Positions 45,421 through 55,277 of a DNA stretch of 64,000 bases are shown here, in pieces. How positions within the stretch are numbered: the stretch's first letter is position 1; each line of letters opens with the position of its first letter. Source of the DNA: Bin34 sp965219935. GTDB taxonomy: Bacteria; Chloroflexota; Anaerolineae; Caldilineales; Caldilineaceae. The DNA lies in the NCBI GenBank assembly GCA_965219935.1, contig CBDCOU010000003.1, positions 620,001 to 684,000 on the forward strand. The letters are read 5' to 3'. Both the position numbers and the translations under genes were made by a program. The notes under the pieces are model-generated. The model saw nothing but the letters and a program-made list of their open reading frames with translations, was not told where the DNA came from and did no database searches.

Positions 45421-46299
45421 TCAGCCGCCAAACCGAACGGCGGGCATGCCCTTGATGCCCGGCCGGCAGGAAAACAGATTTCCGCTCATGGGGGCGGCGG
45501 CCAGTTCGTCGTTGGACATCTGCTGGGCGGCACTCGTGATGTACAGCGTGCCCAGGTCGTCGTCCCCGAAGGCACAGGCCGTAATGTTGCGTGCGGGCAG
45601 GTCGATGGTGTCGAGGATCGCTCCCGATTGGGCATGAACCCGACAAACCTTGCCGCCTCCGTAGAAGGCCACCCAAAGATGCCCTTCCTCGTCGATGGTC
45701 ATGCCGTCCGGCAACCCAAAGTCCGGCTCGACCTCCAAGAGGGTTTGTTCACCGGAAATGTCGCCGGACTCCGGGTCGAAGTTCCAGGTTCGAACCTTGT
45801 AGGACATGGAGTCTATGTAGTACATCGTGGACTGATCGGCACTCCAGACGATGCCGTTGGATATGCCGATGCCGCCCAGAATCTTGGTGACGTTGAAGTC
45901 CGTGTCAATGCGATAGAGGCTTCCCTGATCGGTGGGATTGTCGTAGGCCATCGTCCCTGCCCACAGCCTGCCCGCGGGATCGCATTTGCCGTCGTTGAAA
46001 CGATTGCCCGGCAGGTTGGCCTCCGGGTCGTTGTGGACGGTTATCCGGCCGGTCTCGAGTTCGAGTGAACCGATGCCGTCCCGGAGGGCCAGGAGCACAT
46101 GGGTCTCGGTCCATGGCACCACGGTGCCCACATGGCGGCCCGTGTCCCAGGTTCGGTTGCTGCCGTTCGCGGGGTCAAACGCGTACAACTCGCTGGACAG
46201 GACGTCAATCCACCACAGCACCTTCTTGTCCGAGTCCCAGATCGGGCCTTCCCCAACCAGTGCATTGAGACCTACGCGTACTTCCGAAACGATGCTCAT
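45421..46299 (-). CDS. SMP-30/gluconolactonase family protein
   Basis: 292 residues from ATG at 46299. Six-bladed propeller features: EGPIWDSDKKVLWWIDV (metal Glu), LPGNRFNDGKCDPAGRLWAGTM (Asn, Asp), GISNGIVWSADQSTMYYIDS and GLPDGMTIDEEGHLWVA (Asp). The Glu, Asn and Asp are the divalent-metal ligands of lactonases that open sugar lactones such as gluconolactone or xylonolactone. In this window the natural partner would be a sugar dehydrogenase and the enolase-superfamily dehydratases. Confidence 0.9.
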   Translation of the reverse strand: MSIVSEVRVGLNALVGEGPIWDSDKKVLWWIDVLSSELYAFDPANGSNRTWDTGRHVGTVVPWTETHVLLALRDGIGSLELETGRITVHNDPEANLPGNRFNDGKCDPAGRLWAGTMAYDNPTDQGSLYRIDTDFNVTKILGGIGISNGIVWSADQSTMYYIDSMSYKVRTWNFDPESGDISGEQTLLEVEPDFGLPDGMTIDEEGHLWVAFYGGGKVCRVHAQSGAILDTIDLPARNITACAFGDDDLGTLYITSAAQQMSNDELAAAPMSGNLFSCRPGIKGMPAVRFGG

Positions 46300-46486
46300 C
46301 CTGATCGGGCTCCATCGGCTACAGCCGCAAACAGCCAATTGACCGGTCCAACGCAACGGACCGGCACCGGCAAACGGGATCGAAATTGGTCGCGTATTAT
46401 ATGGGTGCGCGTGGTTTAGTCGCCCCAGTTGCCCATGAACGGCGCTCGGACGGGACCTGCCGCATCCCCTGCCCCTTTGCCAACAG

Positions 46487-47974
46487 GTGTCCGCCGTGTC
46501 CAGCCAACCCAATGTGCTGTTGATTTGCACCGACCACTGGCCTGCCCGGTTGATGGGCGAGGCCGGGCACCCGGTGGCCAGGACTCCTACATTGGATACC
46601 CTGGCGCGCAACGGGGTCCGGTTCACCAATGCCTACAGTGAGTGTCCGGTTTGCATACCGGCGCGCCGCACGCTGATGACGGGCATGTCCACCCGCGCCC
46701 ACGGCGACCGCGAGTTCAAGGTGTTGGAACCAATGCCGGCCTTCCCGACCCTGGCCCAAACCTTCCGCGACAACGGCTACCAGGCCCAGGCCGTGGGCAA
46801 GCTCCATGTGTACCCGCAGCGGGATCGGATCGGCTTCGACGATGTGATGCTGGTGGAGGAGGGCCGTCCCATATTGGGCGCGGTCGACGACTACGACCTC
46901 TGGCTGGCGGATCAGGGACAGGCCGGCTTGGGCTACGCCCACGGCATGAGCAATAACGAGTACACCTTCAGACCGTGGCACCTGCCCGAATCCCACCACA
47001 CCACGAACTGGATTACCCGGACGATGTGCCGGCAGATCAAGCGACGCGATCCAACCAGACCGGCCTTCTGGTATCTGTCCTACGTGCATCCCCATCCGCC
47101 GTTGGTGCCCCTCCAGGCCTATCTGGATCTGTACCGGGACCTGGACATGGACGATGCGTGCACGGGGGACTGGAGCGGCGATCCGGACAGCCTGCCCTAC
47201 CTCCTGAGGGTGATCCGATCCAAGTGGCAGCACATGCCTCCGGGTGAGATTGCACGTATCCGCAGGGCGTTTTATGCCCTGTGCACGCACATCGACCACC
47301 AGATGCGCCTTGTGGTCGGCACTCTGCGCGAAGAACGTTTGCTGGACAACACAATCATCATGTTCACCTCCGACCACGGCGACATGCTGGGCGACCATGG
47401 CTTGTGGGCCAAGCGCGTGTACTACGAAGCCTCGGCGAATGTGCCCATGCTGGTTCAGGGCACGCCTGAACAGGCCGCCGCAACCGCCGGCACAGTGTCC
47501 GACCGGTTGGTGGGTTGGCAGGATGTCATGCCGACGCTGCTGGACATGGCCGGATTGGAGGTTCCCGACCACGTGGAAGGCCGGTCCATGTTCGGTTCCG
47601 AATGCCGCAGCCATCTGTACGGCGAATGTGGCGAGGGACCCAAGTCGAGCCGCATGATCCGACAGGGTTCGCTGAAACTCATCTACTACCCCTGGGGCCA
47701 CCGGCGCCAGTTGTTCGATGTGGATGCCGATCCTGCCGAGCAACGGGACTTGGCTTCTCTCTCCGCCCATGCCGACGACCTGGAACGGTTGACGAAGCTC
47801 CTTGTCGCCGAGCTGTACGGACCGGATCTCGATTGGGTGGTGGACGGGGAACTCGTGGGCATGCCCGAGCCGAATTTCGCGGCCGCTCCCAACAGGGACC
47901 TGTCCGGGCAGCGGGGCATTCATTGGCCATTGCCGCCGCGCGATGCGAGCGGCGACCGCATTGGCATGCCGTAG
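46487..47974 (+). CDS. sulfatase with intact formylglycine motif
   Basis: 495 residues from GTG at 46487 (a second GTG at 46496). N-terminal metal site NVLLICTDHW (D16). Modification motif C56-I-P-A-R60 followed by TLMTG, which a formylglycine-generating enzyme or anaerobic sulfatase maturase would convert. C-terminal metal site MFTSDHGDMLGDHGLW. The start is not preceded by a signal peptide, so it would be cytoplasmic unless translation starts upstream. Likely cleaves a sulfate ester from a sugar, but the substrate is not determined. The upstream SMP-30 gene is divergent. Confidence 0.93.
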   Translation: MSAVSSQPNVLLICTDHWPARLMGEAGHPVARTPTLDTLARNGVRFTNAYSECPVCIPARRTLMTGMSTRAHGDREFKVLEPMPAFPTLAQTFRDNGYQAQAVGKLHVYPQRDRIGFDDVMLVEEGRPILGAVDDYDLWLADQGQAGLGYAHGMSNNEYTFRPWHLPESHHTTNWITRTMCRQIKRRDPTRPAFWYLSYVHPHPPLVPLQAYLDLYRDLDMDDACTGDWSGDPDSLPYLLRVIRSKWQHMPPGEIARIRRAFYALCTHIDHQMRLVVGTLREERLLDNTIIMFTSDHGDMLGDHGLWAKRVYYEASANVPMLVQGTPEQAAATAGTVSDRLVGWQDVMPTLLDMAGLEVPDHVEGRSMFGSECRSHLYGECGEGPKSSRMIRQGSLKLIYYPWGHRRQLFDVDADPAEQRDLASLSAHADDLERLTKLLVAELYGPDLDWVVDGELVGMPEPNFAAAPNRDLSGQRGIHWPLPPRDASGDRIGMP

Positions 47975-47989
47975 CATTCTTGACGGTCC

Positions 47990-48283
47990 TCAATTCATCC
48001 TTCCGACCAACTGATCCAGGAACCTGGATGCGGTGGCGCGGTTGCCGGGTTGGCCTGCTGAACTCAAGTAGTTGGCACGGCCGGAATCCCCGAGTTTGGC
48101 CGCCGGCGCGCCAGTGAACGCGCATATGGTCCAAACCTGATTGGTGGTTTGCTTCGGCATGGCTTCGGTGGCTTTGGATCGGGTGGCCTTCACTTCAAAC
48201 ATGCCGCGCTCCGGATTCATCCAGAATGGAACCTCTGCATCATCGGTACCCGGCGATGCAGAGGTGATTGACCGCCGCGGCAC
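47990..48283 (-). CDS. possible small ORF, unrecognised
   Basis: 97 codons from ATG at 48283; the segment MFEVKATRSKATEAMPKQTTNQVW onward has plausible composition but no recognisable family. It occupies the only open frame in the otherwise empty 345-bp gap between the sulfatase and an enolase-family gene. No ribosome-binding site is clear. It may be chance. Confidence 0.2.
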   Translation of the reverse strand: MPRRSITSASPGTDDAEVPFWMNPERGMFEVKATRSKATEAMPKQTTNQVWTICAFTGAPAAKLGDSGRANYLSSAGQPGNRATASRFLDQLVGRMN

Positions 48284-48319
48284 CCGCCCCGCAGCTTCTA
48301 CAAGGGAGTGAAATTACCC

Positions 48320-49477
48320 ATGAAAATCACGTCCATTGACACGTTTCTGATGCATGCCGGTGTTCCGGAAAGCGGCGGATGGGGTGCCCGCAACTGGCTG
48401 TTTGTCCGGGTTCATACCGACGAAGGCCTTTACGGTGTCGGTGAGAGCAGTGGTTGGCCCCGGGTCGTGGAAACGGCCATCCGGGACCTGACTCCGCTGG
48501 TCGTTGGCCAGGATCCGTTCCACATCGAGTCCATCGTCCAGCAGCTGCAGGTGGCGATGATGGGACACGGCATGACCGGGGTGGTGGGTGCCGGTGCCAT
48601 CACGGGAATTGAGATGGCGTTGTGGGATGTCAAGGGCAAGGCGCTGGGCACACCGGTTTGGAACCTTCTCGGCGGGAAGGTGCATAACACATTGCGCCTC
48701 TACACCCATGCCCATACCCCGGACCAGTGTCTGCGCTACATGGAAAGGGGATTTGACGCATTCAAGACGGGCGGGGTCACCGAACCCCTTGGGAAAATCC
48801 GAACGTTGCGCGATGAACTCCCGGATGAAATCGACCTGATGGCGGACGTGCATGGACCGCCCTGGTTGACGGTGCCGGATGCCATTCGACTGGGCAAGGC
48901 ACTGGAGGAGTTCGACCTCCTGTTTTACGAGGATCCGGTGGCGCCGGATATCCCCGGTGCCATCGCGGAAGTGGCGAGGAATGTGAATCTGCCCATCGCA
49001 GCGGGCGAGAGGCATGCCTGGACCTGGGGCGTCCAGCAACTCATCGAAGACCACATCATCGACGTTGTACAACCGGATACAGGCCGTGCCGGTGGGCTAA
49101 ACGCGATGCGCAAGATTGCTGCGTTGGCCGAAACCCACTTTGTAACGTTCGCCCCGCACGACGGATCGCTCGGCCCGGTGGCCGAAATGGCGGCAGTGCA
49201 CTTGTGCGCAACACTGCCCAACTTCCTGATTTTGGAACACCTGGAGGACGATGTGCCGCAGCGGTACGAGGTGATGGAGCCCCAACCGGAAATCCAGGCG
49301 GGCCACATCGTGGTTCCGGACCGGCCCGGGCTTGGAATCGATATTGTTCCGGAGGCCATTACCCACTATCCGTCCTCCGGCAACATTTCCTCTCCGCGCA
49401 CCCGCCACTACGTTCGGCCCCGCGCCAACCGCGCGAGATGGCTGTCCGCCTCGCCGGAGCATGCGGATTTCAACTGA
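48320..49477 (+). CDS. mandelate racemase/enolase-superfamily sugar-acid dehydratase
   Basis: 385 residues from ATG at 48320, with AAGGGAG upstream; GTG at 48308 is possible. Active site D176-V-H178 (MADVHG), E204 (LFYEDP), E230 (AAGERH) and H280 (FAPHDG): the same DxH...E...E...H pattern as the enzyme at 28623. It belongs to the acid-sugar dehydratase subgroup, for example gluconate, mannonate, rhamnonate or galactonate enzymes. It opens a six-gene plus-strand cluster with cupin, Gfo/Idh, two sialidase-like and PhyH genes. Confidence 0.89.
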   Translation: MKITSIDTFLMHAGVPESGGWGARNWLFVRVHTDEGLYGVGESSGWPRVVETAIRDLTPLVVGQDPFHIESIVQQLQVAMMGHGMTGVVGAGAITGIEMALWDVKGKALGTPVWNLLGGKVHNTLRLYTHAHTPDQCLRYMERGFDAFKTGGVTEPLGKIRTLRDELPDEIDLMADVHGPPWLTVPDAIRLGKALEEFDLLFYEDPVAPDIPGAIAEVARNVNLPIAAGERHAWTWGVQQLIEDHIIDVVQPDTGRAGGLNAMRKIAALAETHFVTFAPHDGSLGPVAEMAAVHLCATLPNFLILEHLEDDVPQRYEVMEPQPEIQAGHIVVPDRPGLGIDIVPEAITHYPSSGNISSPRTRHYVRPRANRARWLSASPEHADFN

Positions 49478-49726
49478 TCCTTGTTGTCCGAAGGCGTTGC
49501 CGGGATATGCCCGGTTATGGTGTTGGCCCCGATCATGCAGGGGCCGGACCGGCAAGCCATTCAGGCCCGGAACTTGGCGCTCAATGGCCGGAGGCCAGTC
49601 ACATCCAACGCCCACGGTCCATGGAATGCCGGAATCGGATTGCCCAACCTCCGGGTTATGATTCGGTGTCCGGAACGCGTTCCGGACAACTTCCCCGTTC
49701 CCCCAAAACAAAGGTATCACCGCGCC

Positions 49727-50329
49727 ATGGGCTTCCCTGTCTACGACTTCCGCAACCCGGAACACATCACCAACATGCTGGTTACCCCCCAGATCAGGTC
49801 ACGGTTCCTGAGGATGGAACCGGGCACCGAGGCACAGGGACACACGCACGATCTGGGACACGAGATCTTTCTGATCCTCTCCGGGCGGTGCGAGTTTACA
49901 ATCGACGGCGAAACCGAGGTGCTGGGTCCCGGCCAGCTCTGTGTGGCCCTGGTGGACCAGTGGCACCAAGTCAGGGTGGTTGGCGACGAGCCGATGATCA
50001 TGTATCTGTCGGTCACGCCGCATGTCCAGCCCACCCATACATTTTGGAACGAGGACGGCACGCGTCAGCCTTCGCGGTTCGCGCCCAGTTCCAGCTACGA
50101 TGTCGAAGTGGACGAATCCGTGGCCGAGAAGGAACTGCTGGCCCGGCTGGCAAATGCCGGCGGCGCCGTTGCGGAAGCCGCCAGGCAGGCCTCCGAGGTG
50201 ATTGATGAGACGACGGCGTTTGAAGTCGGAACGCGCGAAACGATCTGGGAGGCTTTGCGAGAGTTGCACACCCGGTTGGCGCGCCTGGACGATATCTGGA
50301 ACGAGTTGGCACCGCGCGCCAACGACTGA
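49727..50329 (+). CDS. cupin-domain protein with C-terminal helical region
   Basis: 200 residues from ATG at 49727. The cupin core (about 30-110) is HTHDLGHEIFLILSGRCEFTIDG (HxH and Glu), then LVDQWHQVRVVGDEP with the later His. Residues about 120-200 are a charged helical tail (KELLARLANAGGAVAEAARQ) that could form a coiled coil. The product may bind a metal and a small organic ligand. It lies within the sugar-degradation cluster, between the dehydratase and the Gfo/Idh gene. Confidence 0.8.
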   Translation: MGFPVYDFRNPEHITNMLVTPQIRSRFLRMEPGTEAQGHTHDLGHEIFLILSGRCEFTIDGETEVLGPGQLCVALVDQWHQVRVVGDEPMIMYLSVTPHVQPTHTFWNEDGTRQPSRFAPSSSYDVEVDESVAEKELLARLANAGGAVAEAARQASEVIDETTAFEVGTRETIWEALRELHTRLARLDDIWNELAPRAND

Positions 50330-50373
50330 TTCGGCGGGTCCGAGACCCTAGCCAGGCCTGGAGGCCAATCCCC

Positions 50374-51450
50374 ATGGACAACATACGCATTGGAATTGTG
50401 GGCTGCGGAGCAATCGCCCAGGTCCACCACGCGCCCAATCTCAAGGAGCTTTGGCACCTCTACGACCTCAATTCGGTATGCGACGTTTCCGCCCAGGCGG
50501 CGGCCCATGTCGCCGACCGCTTTGACGTTCCCGCCCACTTCACCGACTATGCTGCGTTCCTGGCGTCGGACATCGAGGCGGTGGTGTTCTGCCAAACCGA
50601 TCCCAAGACGGACTACGTGCTGCAGGCGCTGGATGCCGGCAAGCACGTTTTCGTGGAGAAGCCGGTCTGCTTCAACCTGGACGAAATCTCGGCCATGGTG
50701 TCGGCCCAGGAACGGGCCGGAGTGGTTGGCCAGGCCGGCTACATGAAGGTCTACGACCCGGCGTTTGAAGTGGTGGCTGCGGAAGCCGCGGACATGGATG
50801 TGCGCTTCGTGCAAATCCATCACCTGCACCCGACCAACGATCTGCATTTGGCCCAGTTCGATGTCCAGCGTTTCGACGATGTGCCGGCAGCCGTCATCCA
50901 AGAGACCGTTGCCGCGCGCCAGGCCGCCTTGGTCCACGCTCTTGGTACCGCACCTCCGGACGGTGTGGCAAGGGCTTTTTTCCTGCTGTCCGGAAGCATG
51001 ATCCACGACCTGTACGGTCTGCGTCACATCATGGGTGTGCCGACCAAAATCCACAATGTGGACATCTGGCAAGAGGGCCGGGCGGTCACCTTCCAGGTGG
51101 AGTACGCGAACGGGGCTCGGTGCAACGGCACCTGGATCGATCTGCCGGACCTGTGGGACTTCAAGGAGACCCTGGAGGTGTGCGCCGACGACAAGCGCGT
51201 CACGCTCAAGTACCCCACGGGCTTTTCCCGGGGCCAGCTGTCCGAGGTGACGGTGCAGGAGATTGATGCCAACGGCATGACGGTGGCACGCACCCCCGCC
51301 ATCGACTGGGCCAGCGCCTTCATCCGCGAGATGCAGGCGTTTCACGGCTGCATTCGGGAAGGCCGGGAGTGCCGCACTCCCCTGTCCGAGGTGCATCACG
51401 ATGTCGGCCTGATCATCAACCTGATTAAGTCCCATTTGGGGATCGGCTGA
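50374..51450 (+). CDS. Gfo/Idh/MocA-family oxidoreductase
   Basis: 358 residues. NAD(P)-binding motif GIVGCGAIAQVHH at residues 7-19, and FVEKPVCFNLDE with the conserved Lys near 90. The C-terminal substrate-binding half has HHLHPTNDLHLAQF and IHDLYGLRHIMG (candidate active-site His/Asp). It is about 44% longer in the substrate domain than the other Gfo/Idh (18055). Its position between a cupin and a sialidase-like gene suggests sugar or sugar-acid oxidation or reduction. Confidence 0.9.
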   Translation: MDNIRIGIVGCGAIAQVHHAPNLKELWHLYDLNSVCDVSAQAAAHVADRFDVPAHFTDYAAFLASDIEAVVFCQTDPKTDYVLQALDAGKHVFVEKPVCFNLDEISAMVSAQERAGVVGQAGYMKVYDPAFEVVAAEAADMDVRFVQIHHLHPTNDLHLAQFDVQRFDDVPAAVIQETVAARQAALVHALGTAPPDGVARAFFLLSGSMIHDLYGLRHIMGVPTKIHNVDIWQEGRAVTFQVEYANGARCNGTWIDLPDLWDFKETLEVCADDKRVTLKYPTGFSRGQLSEVTVQEIDANGMTVARTPAIDWASAFIREMQAFHGCIREGRECRTPLSEVHHDVGLIINLIKSHLGIG

Positions 51451-51487
51451 GCCGGACACCTTGAATTCGTCTGACGGAGGTGTTCGC

Positions 51488-52720
51488 ATGCCGTTGTTGG
51501 AGCAGGTTCGCATCGCGACCGGGACCATCGAATCCGCCGCACTGCCGACAGGCCTGCAGTTGGACCCGAACCTGGGACTGGCCTGTGTTCCGGCCCTCTC
51601 GGGCCAAGTGGTCCACAATGCCCGCGATCCCGACAAGGGCCTGTTCGAATCCAGGGGCGCGCGCATGGCCAACGGGGACTACCTGCTGGTGTTTCCGGAC
51701 GGCAACCACTATGGCCGGACCCACGAAAAGGACAACGACATGCTGGCCTACCGATCCCGGGATCGGGGGCGCACTTGGGAAGGGCCGCAGCTGGCGTTTG
51801 ACATAAACTACAGCCAGCATGGGTTTATTCCCTTGCATCCGGCCGGCTCCGAACGGGTGTACGCGTTTGGAACGCAGCCGATTCCGGGCATGTGGACACG
51901 GGAACGCGGCTTGCAGGAGAATGCGCCCATCGGATTCCGCTACTCCGACGATCACGGCCATGCCTGGTCCGAGGTCAGACTCATACGCCCGGCGAACGAT
52001 CCCGGGTTCCGCGGCATGTCCGTCATGCGCATGACGGAGACTGCGCGCGGCACCTGGCTGGTGGGGAGCCACGAGGGCGACTGGAGCTACAAACCGCTCA
52101 TCACCAGGCAGTATGTTCTGCGGTCCGAGGATCGCGGCGACACCTGGGATTTGTTGCCGGGTGTGCGGCATGGAGGTTGGCATGCACCGCCCATGGGCCG
52201 CATGGACGAGGGCCGCCCGTTGGCTGCCGAAGGCGACGAGGTGTATTTGCTGGCCCGTACGCCCACAGGTCGTCTCTGGGATCTGCGCAGTCGGGATGAT
52301 GGAAGGACCTGGTCCGATCCCAAGCCGACGTCCATGGTGCATCCGGATGCACCGCCCATGCTGTTCCCCCTGTCCGACGGTGGAACCTGGGTCAGCATCC
52401 ATCACAATGTCCACACCCAGGGCCAATATGTGGGTCTGGCCGGCATGATGGATGGGATGTACGATCGGGGACAGCTGTGGGCGTCCCTGTCAACGGATTG
52501 GGGCCGGTCCTGGAGCGAGCCCGGGTTTCTGTGCACCATGGCCCGGCAAACCGACCTGGGTTCACCGTTTCGCAACTACCAGTGTTCCTATGTCGATGGG
52601 TTTGCCGACGAAGGGGTATTGAATCTGTTCATGTCCCAGTCCTGGCAACGCGTCCTGCACATGCAAATCCGGGAATCCGAACTGAACCACCTGCCCACAA
52701 AACGCGATCTGGGGGTCTGA
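51488..52720 (+). CDS. exo-sialidase-like six-bladed propeller (Asp-box/BNR repeats)
   Basis: 410 residues from ATG at 51488 (GGAGG seven bases ahead). Five Asp-box repeats of the form SxDxGxxW are visible: SRDRGRTW, SDDHGHAW, SEDRGDTW, SRDDGRTW and STDWGRSW. The propeller hydrolyses glycosidic bonds in true sialidases; Arg residues that would hold the carboxylate cannot be confirmed here. No signal peptide is evident. It precedes PhyH and a second sialidase-like gene. Confidence 0.86.
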   Translation: MPLLEQVRIATGTIESAALPTGLQLDPNLGLACVPALSGQVVHNARDPDKGLFESRGARMANGDYLLVFPDGNHYGRTHEKDNDMLAYRSRDRGRTWEGPQLAFDINYSQHGFIPLHPAGSERVYAFGTQPIPGMWTRERGLQENAPIGFRYSDDHGHAWSEVRLIRPANDPGFRGMSVMRMTETARGTWLVGSHEGDWSYKPLITRQYVLRSEDRGDTWDLLPGVRHGGWHAPPMGRMDEGRPLAAEGDEVYLLARTPTGRLWDLRSRDDGRTWSDPKPTSMVHPDAPPMLFPLSDGGTWVSIHHNVHTQGQYVGLAGMMDGMYDRGQLWASLSTDWGRSWSEPGFLCTMARQTDLGSPFRNYQCSYVDGFADEGVLNLFMSQSWQRVLHMQIRESELNHLPTKRDLGV

Positions 52721-52730
52721 GGTGCCCGCC

Positions 52731-53621
52731 ATGGATACACAATTCGATTTCGAACGCGATGGCTGCCTGCTGGTCCGGAATGCCGTGCCATCTACGGATC
52801 TGGATCCGTTGATTGCGCATATCGAGGAAGCCATCGATGAATACGCCCAAAGCCTGCGGGCCAAGGGCGAAATCAGCGATATTCACGAGGACCTGCCGTT
52901 CCCGGACCGTCTGGTAGCCCTGAACCGAGGTACCGAGGAGCGGTTGCGCAGCTGGAACAACATCGCGATGGGAGAGGGACTGTACAACGTCATCTGCCAC
53001 TCCGGCATTACCCGTGCGCTGTTGCCGATCCTGGGTCCCGGCTTTGGCTTCAACGGCGACTACCATGTGCGGCCCAAGCTTCCCAATAGTTCGTACACCG
53101 CGTTTCCCTGGCACCAGGACAGCCAGTATTACGGCGCGGACAGCCAGCATGCCCTGATTGTTACGGTTTGGATTCCGCTGGTCGATGTCGATGAGCGGAA
53201 TGGTTGCCTGCAGGTCATGCCGGGCAGTCACACCTGGGGCCTTCTGCACGGCAAGCGCGGCGCGGACATGAACATGCGCACCAACCGCGACATCGATTCC
53301 ATGGGTACGGCCGTGCCGCTGCCCATGCGCAAGGGGGATATCTTCCTCTTTTCGAACCTGACCTTCCACAAGAGCACCCTCAATCTCACGGACGCCGTAC
53401 GGTGGAGCATCGATATCCGGTATTCGCGCACCCTGGACGAGCACGAACTGTCGGAACAGGTTGTTGCCAGCGAGATGTTCATGCAGAACAAGCTGGCGCC
53501 CAACCGCGCCCGGATTCCCCTGGCCGGGGCGGCCAGGCGCCCAACCTGGGACGAGTGGCGCGCGGAACTTGTGGCGAAGGACAGCGGTTTGACCAAATCG
53601 GTGGCGACGGCCTTCGCCTGA
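52731..53621 (+). CDS. phytanoyl-CoA dioxygenase (PhyH) family protein
   Basis: 296 residues from ATG at 52731, chosen over GTG at 52722 because GAGG lies 7 bases ahead. The iron triad is WHQDSQYY (HxD) and TFHKSTLNL with the Arg in VRWSIDIRY for 2-oxoglutarate. N terminus FERDGCLLVRNAVPSTDLD. Embedded between the two sialidase-like genes, so it may hydroxylate or trim a sugar or its aglycone, but this is a guess. Confidence 0.9.
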   Translation: MDTQFDFERDGCLLVRNAVPSTDLDPLIAHIEEAIDEYAQSLRAKGEISDIHEDLPFPDRLVALNRGTEERLRSWNNIAMGEGLYNVICHSGITRALLPILGPGFGFNGDYHVRPKLPNSSYTAFPWHQDSQYYGADSQHALIVTVWIPLVDVDERNGCLQVMPGSHTWGLLHGKRGADMNMRTNRDIDSMGTAVPLPMRKGDIFLFSNLTFHKSTLNLTDAVRWSIDIRYSRTLDEHELSEQVVASEMFMQNKLAPNRARIPLAGAARRPTWDEWRAELVAKDSGLTKSVATAFA

Positions 53622-53687
53622 CTTCCAAGCCGGCTCCCGGCCGGGATACCAGACTTGTTGATTAGTTCCTGATTAGGAAAGGTGCCC

Positions 53688-55277
53688 ATGCACATTCATC
53701 CCCGCTCGGTGGCCCACAAGGTGTTCGACATCTGGCGCAGCCCGGGACGGTTTACCAAGAATCCCGATATCGTCGAAACGCCGTCCGGCTCGTTCCTCCT
53801 GATTTATTCGGACACCGACGCCCACTGGTCCCAGACCGACCAGGTCATCACGATCCTGGCCAGCGAGGACCGCGGCCGGACCTGGAACAAGCGCGCCGAG
53901 GTGGACCGGGCGGTGATGGCGGCCGGCGACCACCGCCTGGTCACGCCGCGCCTCAGCCAGTTGGCGGACGGCCGCCTGGCGGCCATTTGCGATCACGACG
54001 ATCATTCCTTCTTCCACGAGGACCAGCCCACCGGCAACTGGATTTGGTGGAGTGAGGACGAGGGCCATACATGGAGCAGTCCTCAGGAGCCCTCCATCCT
54101 GGGCTTCGAGCCGGATCGAATCCTGGATCTCCCGGATGGAACCCTCGGGGTCGGAACGCATCTGATGTTTGGCGAGACACAGGAGCTGGGCGAAATCCTG
54201 ACGGTGTCCGGGGATGGCGGCAACACCTGGCAACGACGCGCCGTAGTGGCCCACGACGGGCACTACCGCTATTGCGAGGGCGGCATCGTCATCATGGACG
54301 GGGGCCGATTGCTGGCCTGCATCCTGCGGGAGAACCACCATGCCGGCACCCCCAGTTTTGTGTCCTTTTCGGAGGACAACGGCCACAGCTGGTCCCAGCC
54401 GGCCATGTGTCCCTTCGCCCTGGACCGACCCTATGGCAAGCAGCTTCCGGACGGACGCGTGTTCGTGACTGGACGCCACATGAACGGGCCGCTGGGAACC
54501 TACGGCTGGTGCGGCGACTTGAAGTCCGAACTCGGTTACCAAATTGGAGGCCCCAGACGCAAGTACCAGGCGCAATTGGTTGACGGCGAACTGGAAATTC
54601 GGAACCTGCCCGGCCATGAGGCCCGTTACTGCCTGTTGCCGCCCGAGAATGCCTTCAGCGAGGTGAGGTTCGCGGCCCGCGTGCGGGTTGAGGGCGGCCC
54701 GTCCACGCCGAATTCGTTCATGTCGATATCCCAGCTGGGAGTTGTCCTTCAGATCGGTCCCAACGGCATTCGGACACGTCCGGGGCACGACTTCATGCAC
54801 CCGGTCGACATGACCCGGTCCCGGGATCTTGAGCTCCACCACCGCCGCGGCTGGTTGCAGGTCAAGGTGGATGGCGAGACGGTCATCAACATGTGCATCT
54901 TCAGGGAACCCAAACCGGTGGGCAATGCCATCCGGTCGGGCGACTTGTCGGGGTACACGGCCTGGGGCCAGGCCGATGTGGGCGGGCGCAGTTGGTGGTC
55001 CAGGGTGTCCTGCTCCATTCGCAATCGAACGTTGGACGACTTCGATTGGTCGTGGGAGGCATCATCCGGCCTGCTGCCGGATCACTACCAGCGGGAACGG
55101 ATGATTCAGATTCACGGCAACCATCCGAACCAGAAACCGGGTCCCGACCACGGCTACTCGTCCTGGCTGCTGCTGGACGACGGCAGGATTTACTTCACCG
55201 ACTACACCAACTACGGCGACACCGGCGGCAATTCACATCTTGTGGCCGCCTACATTAATCCGGAGGACATTGCCTGA
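53688..55277 (+). CDS. sialidase-like propeller (Asp-box repeats) with C-terminal carbohydrate-binding-like domain
   Basis: 529 residues from ATG at 53688 (AGGAAAGG ahead; GTG at 53682 is possible). Four Asp-box repeats in the first half: SEDRGRTW, SEDEGHTW, SGDGGNTW and SEDNGHSW. Residues about 300-440 resemble a LamG/concanavalin-like module (FSEVRFAARVRVEGG, GWLQVKVDGETVINM). No signal peptide is obvious. Final gene of the 48.3-55.3 kb cluster. Paralogue of the gene at 51488, with a different C-terminal half. Confidence 0.84.
   Translation: MHIHPRSVAHKVFDIWRSPGRFTKNPDIVETPSGSFLLIYSDTDAHWSQTDQVITILASEDRGRTWNKRAEVDRAVMAAGDHRLVTPRLSQLADGRLAAICDHDDHSFFHEDQPTGNWIWWSEDEGHTWSSPQEPSILGFEPDRILDLPDGTLGVGTHLMFGETQELGEILTVSGDGGNTWQRRAVVAHDGHYRYCEGGIVIMDGGRLLACILRENHHAGTPSFVSFSEDNGHSWSQPAMCPFALDRPYGKQLPDGRVFVTGRHMNGPLGTYGWCGDLKSELGYQIGGPRRKYQAQLVDGELEIRNLPGHEARYCLLPPENAFSEVRFAARVRVEGGPSTPNSFMSISQLGVVLQIGPNGIRTRPGHDFMHPVDMTRSRDLELHHRRGWLQVKVDGETVINMCIFREPKPVGNAIRSGDLSGYTAWGQADVGGRSWWSRVSCSIRNRTLDDFDWSWEASSGLLPDHYQRERMIQIHGNHPNQKPGPDHGYSSWLLLDDGRIYFTDYTNYGDTGGNSHLVAAYINPEDIA

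Noticed and set aside
47990..48283. Assigning a function to the small ORF between the sulfatase and the dehydratase
   Set aside because: No family resemblance or ribosome-binding site; reported only as a low-confidence ORF.
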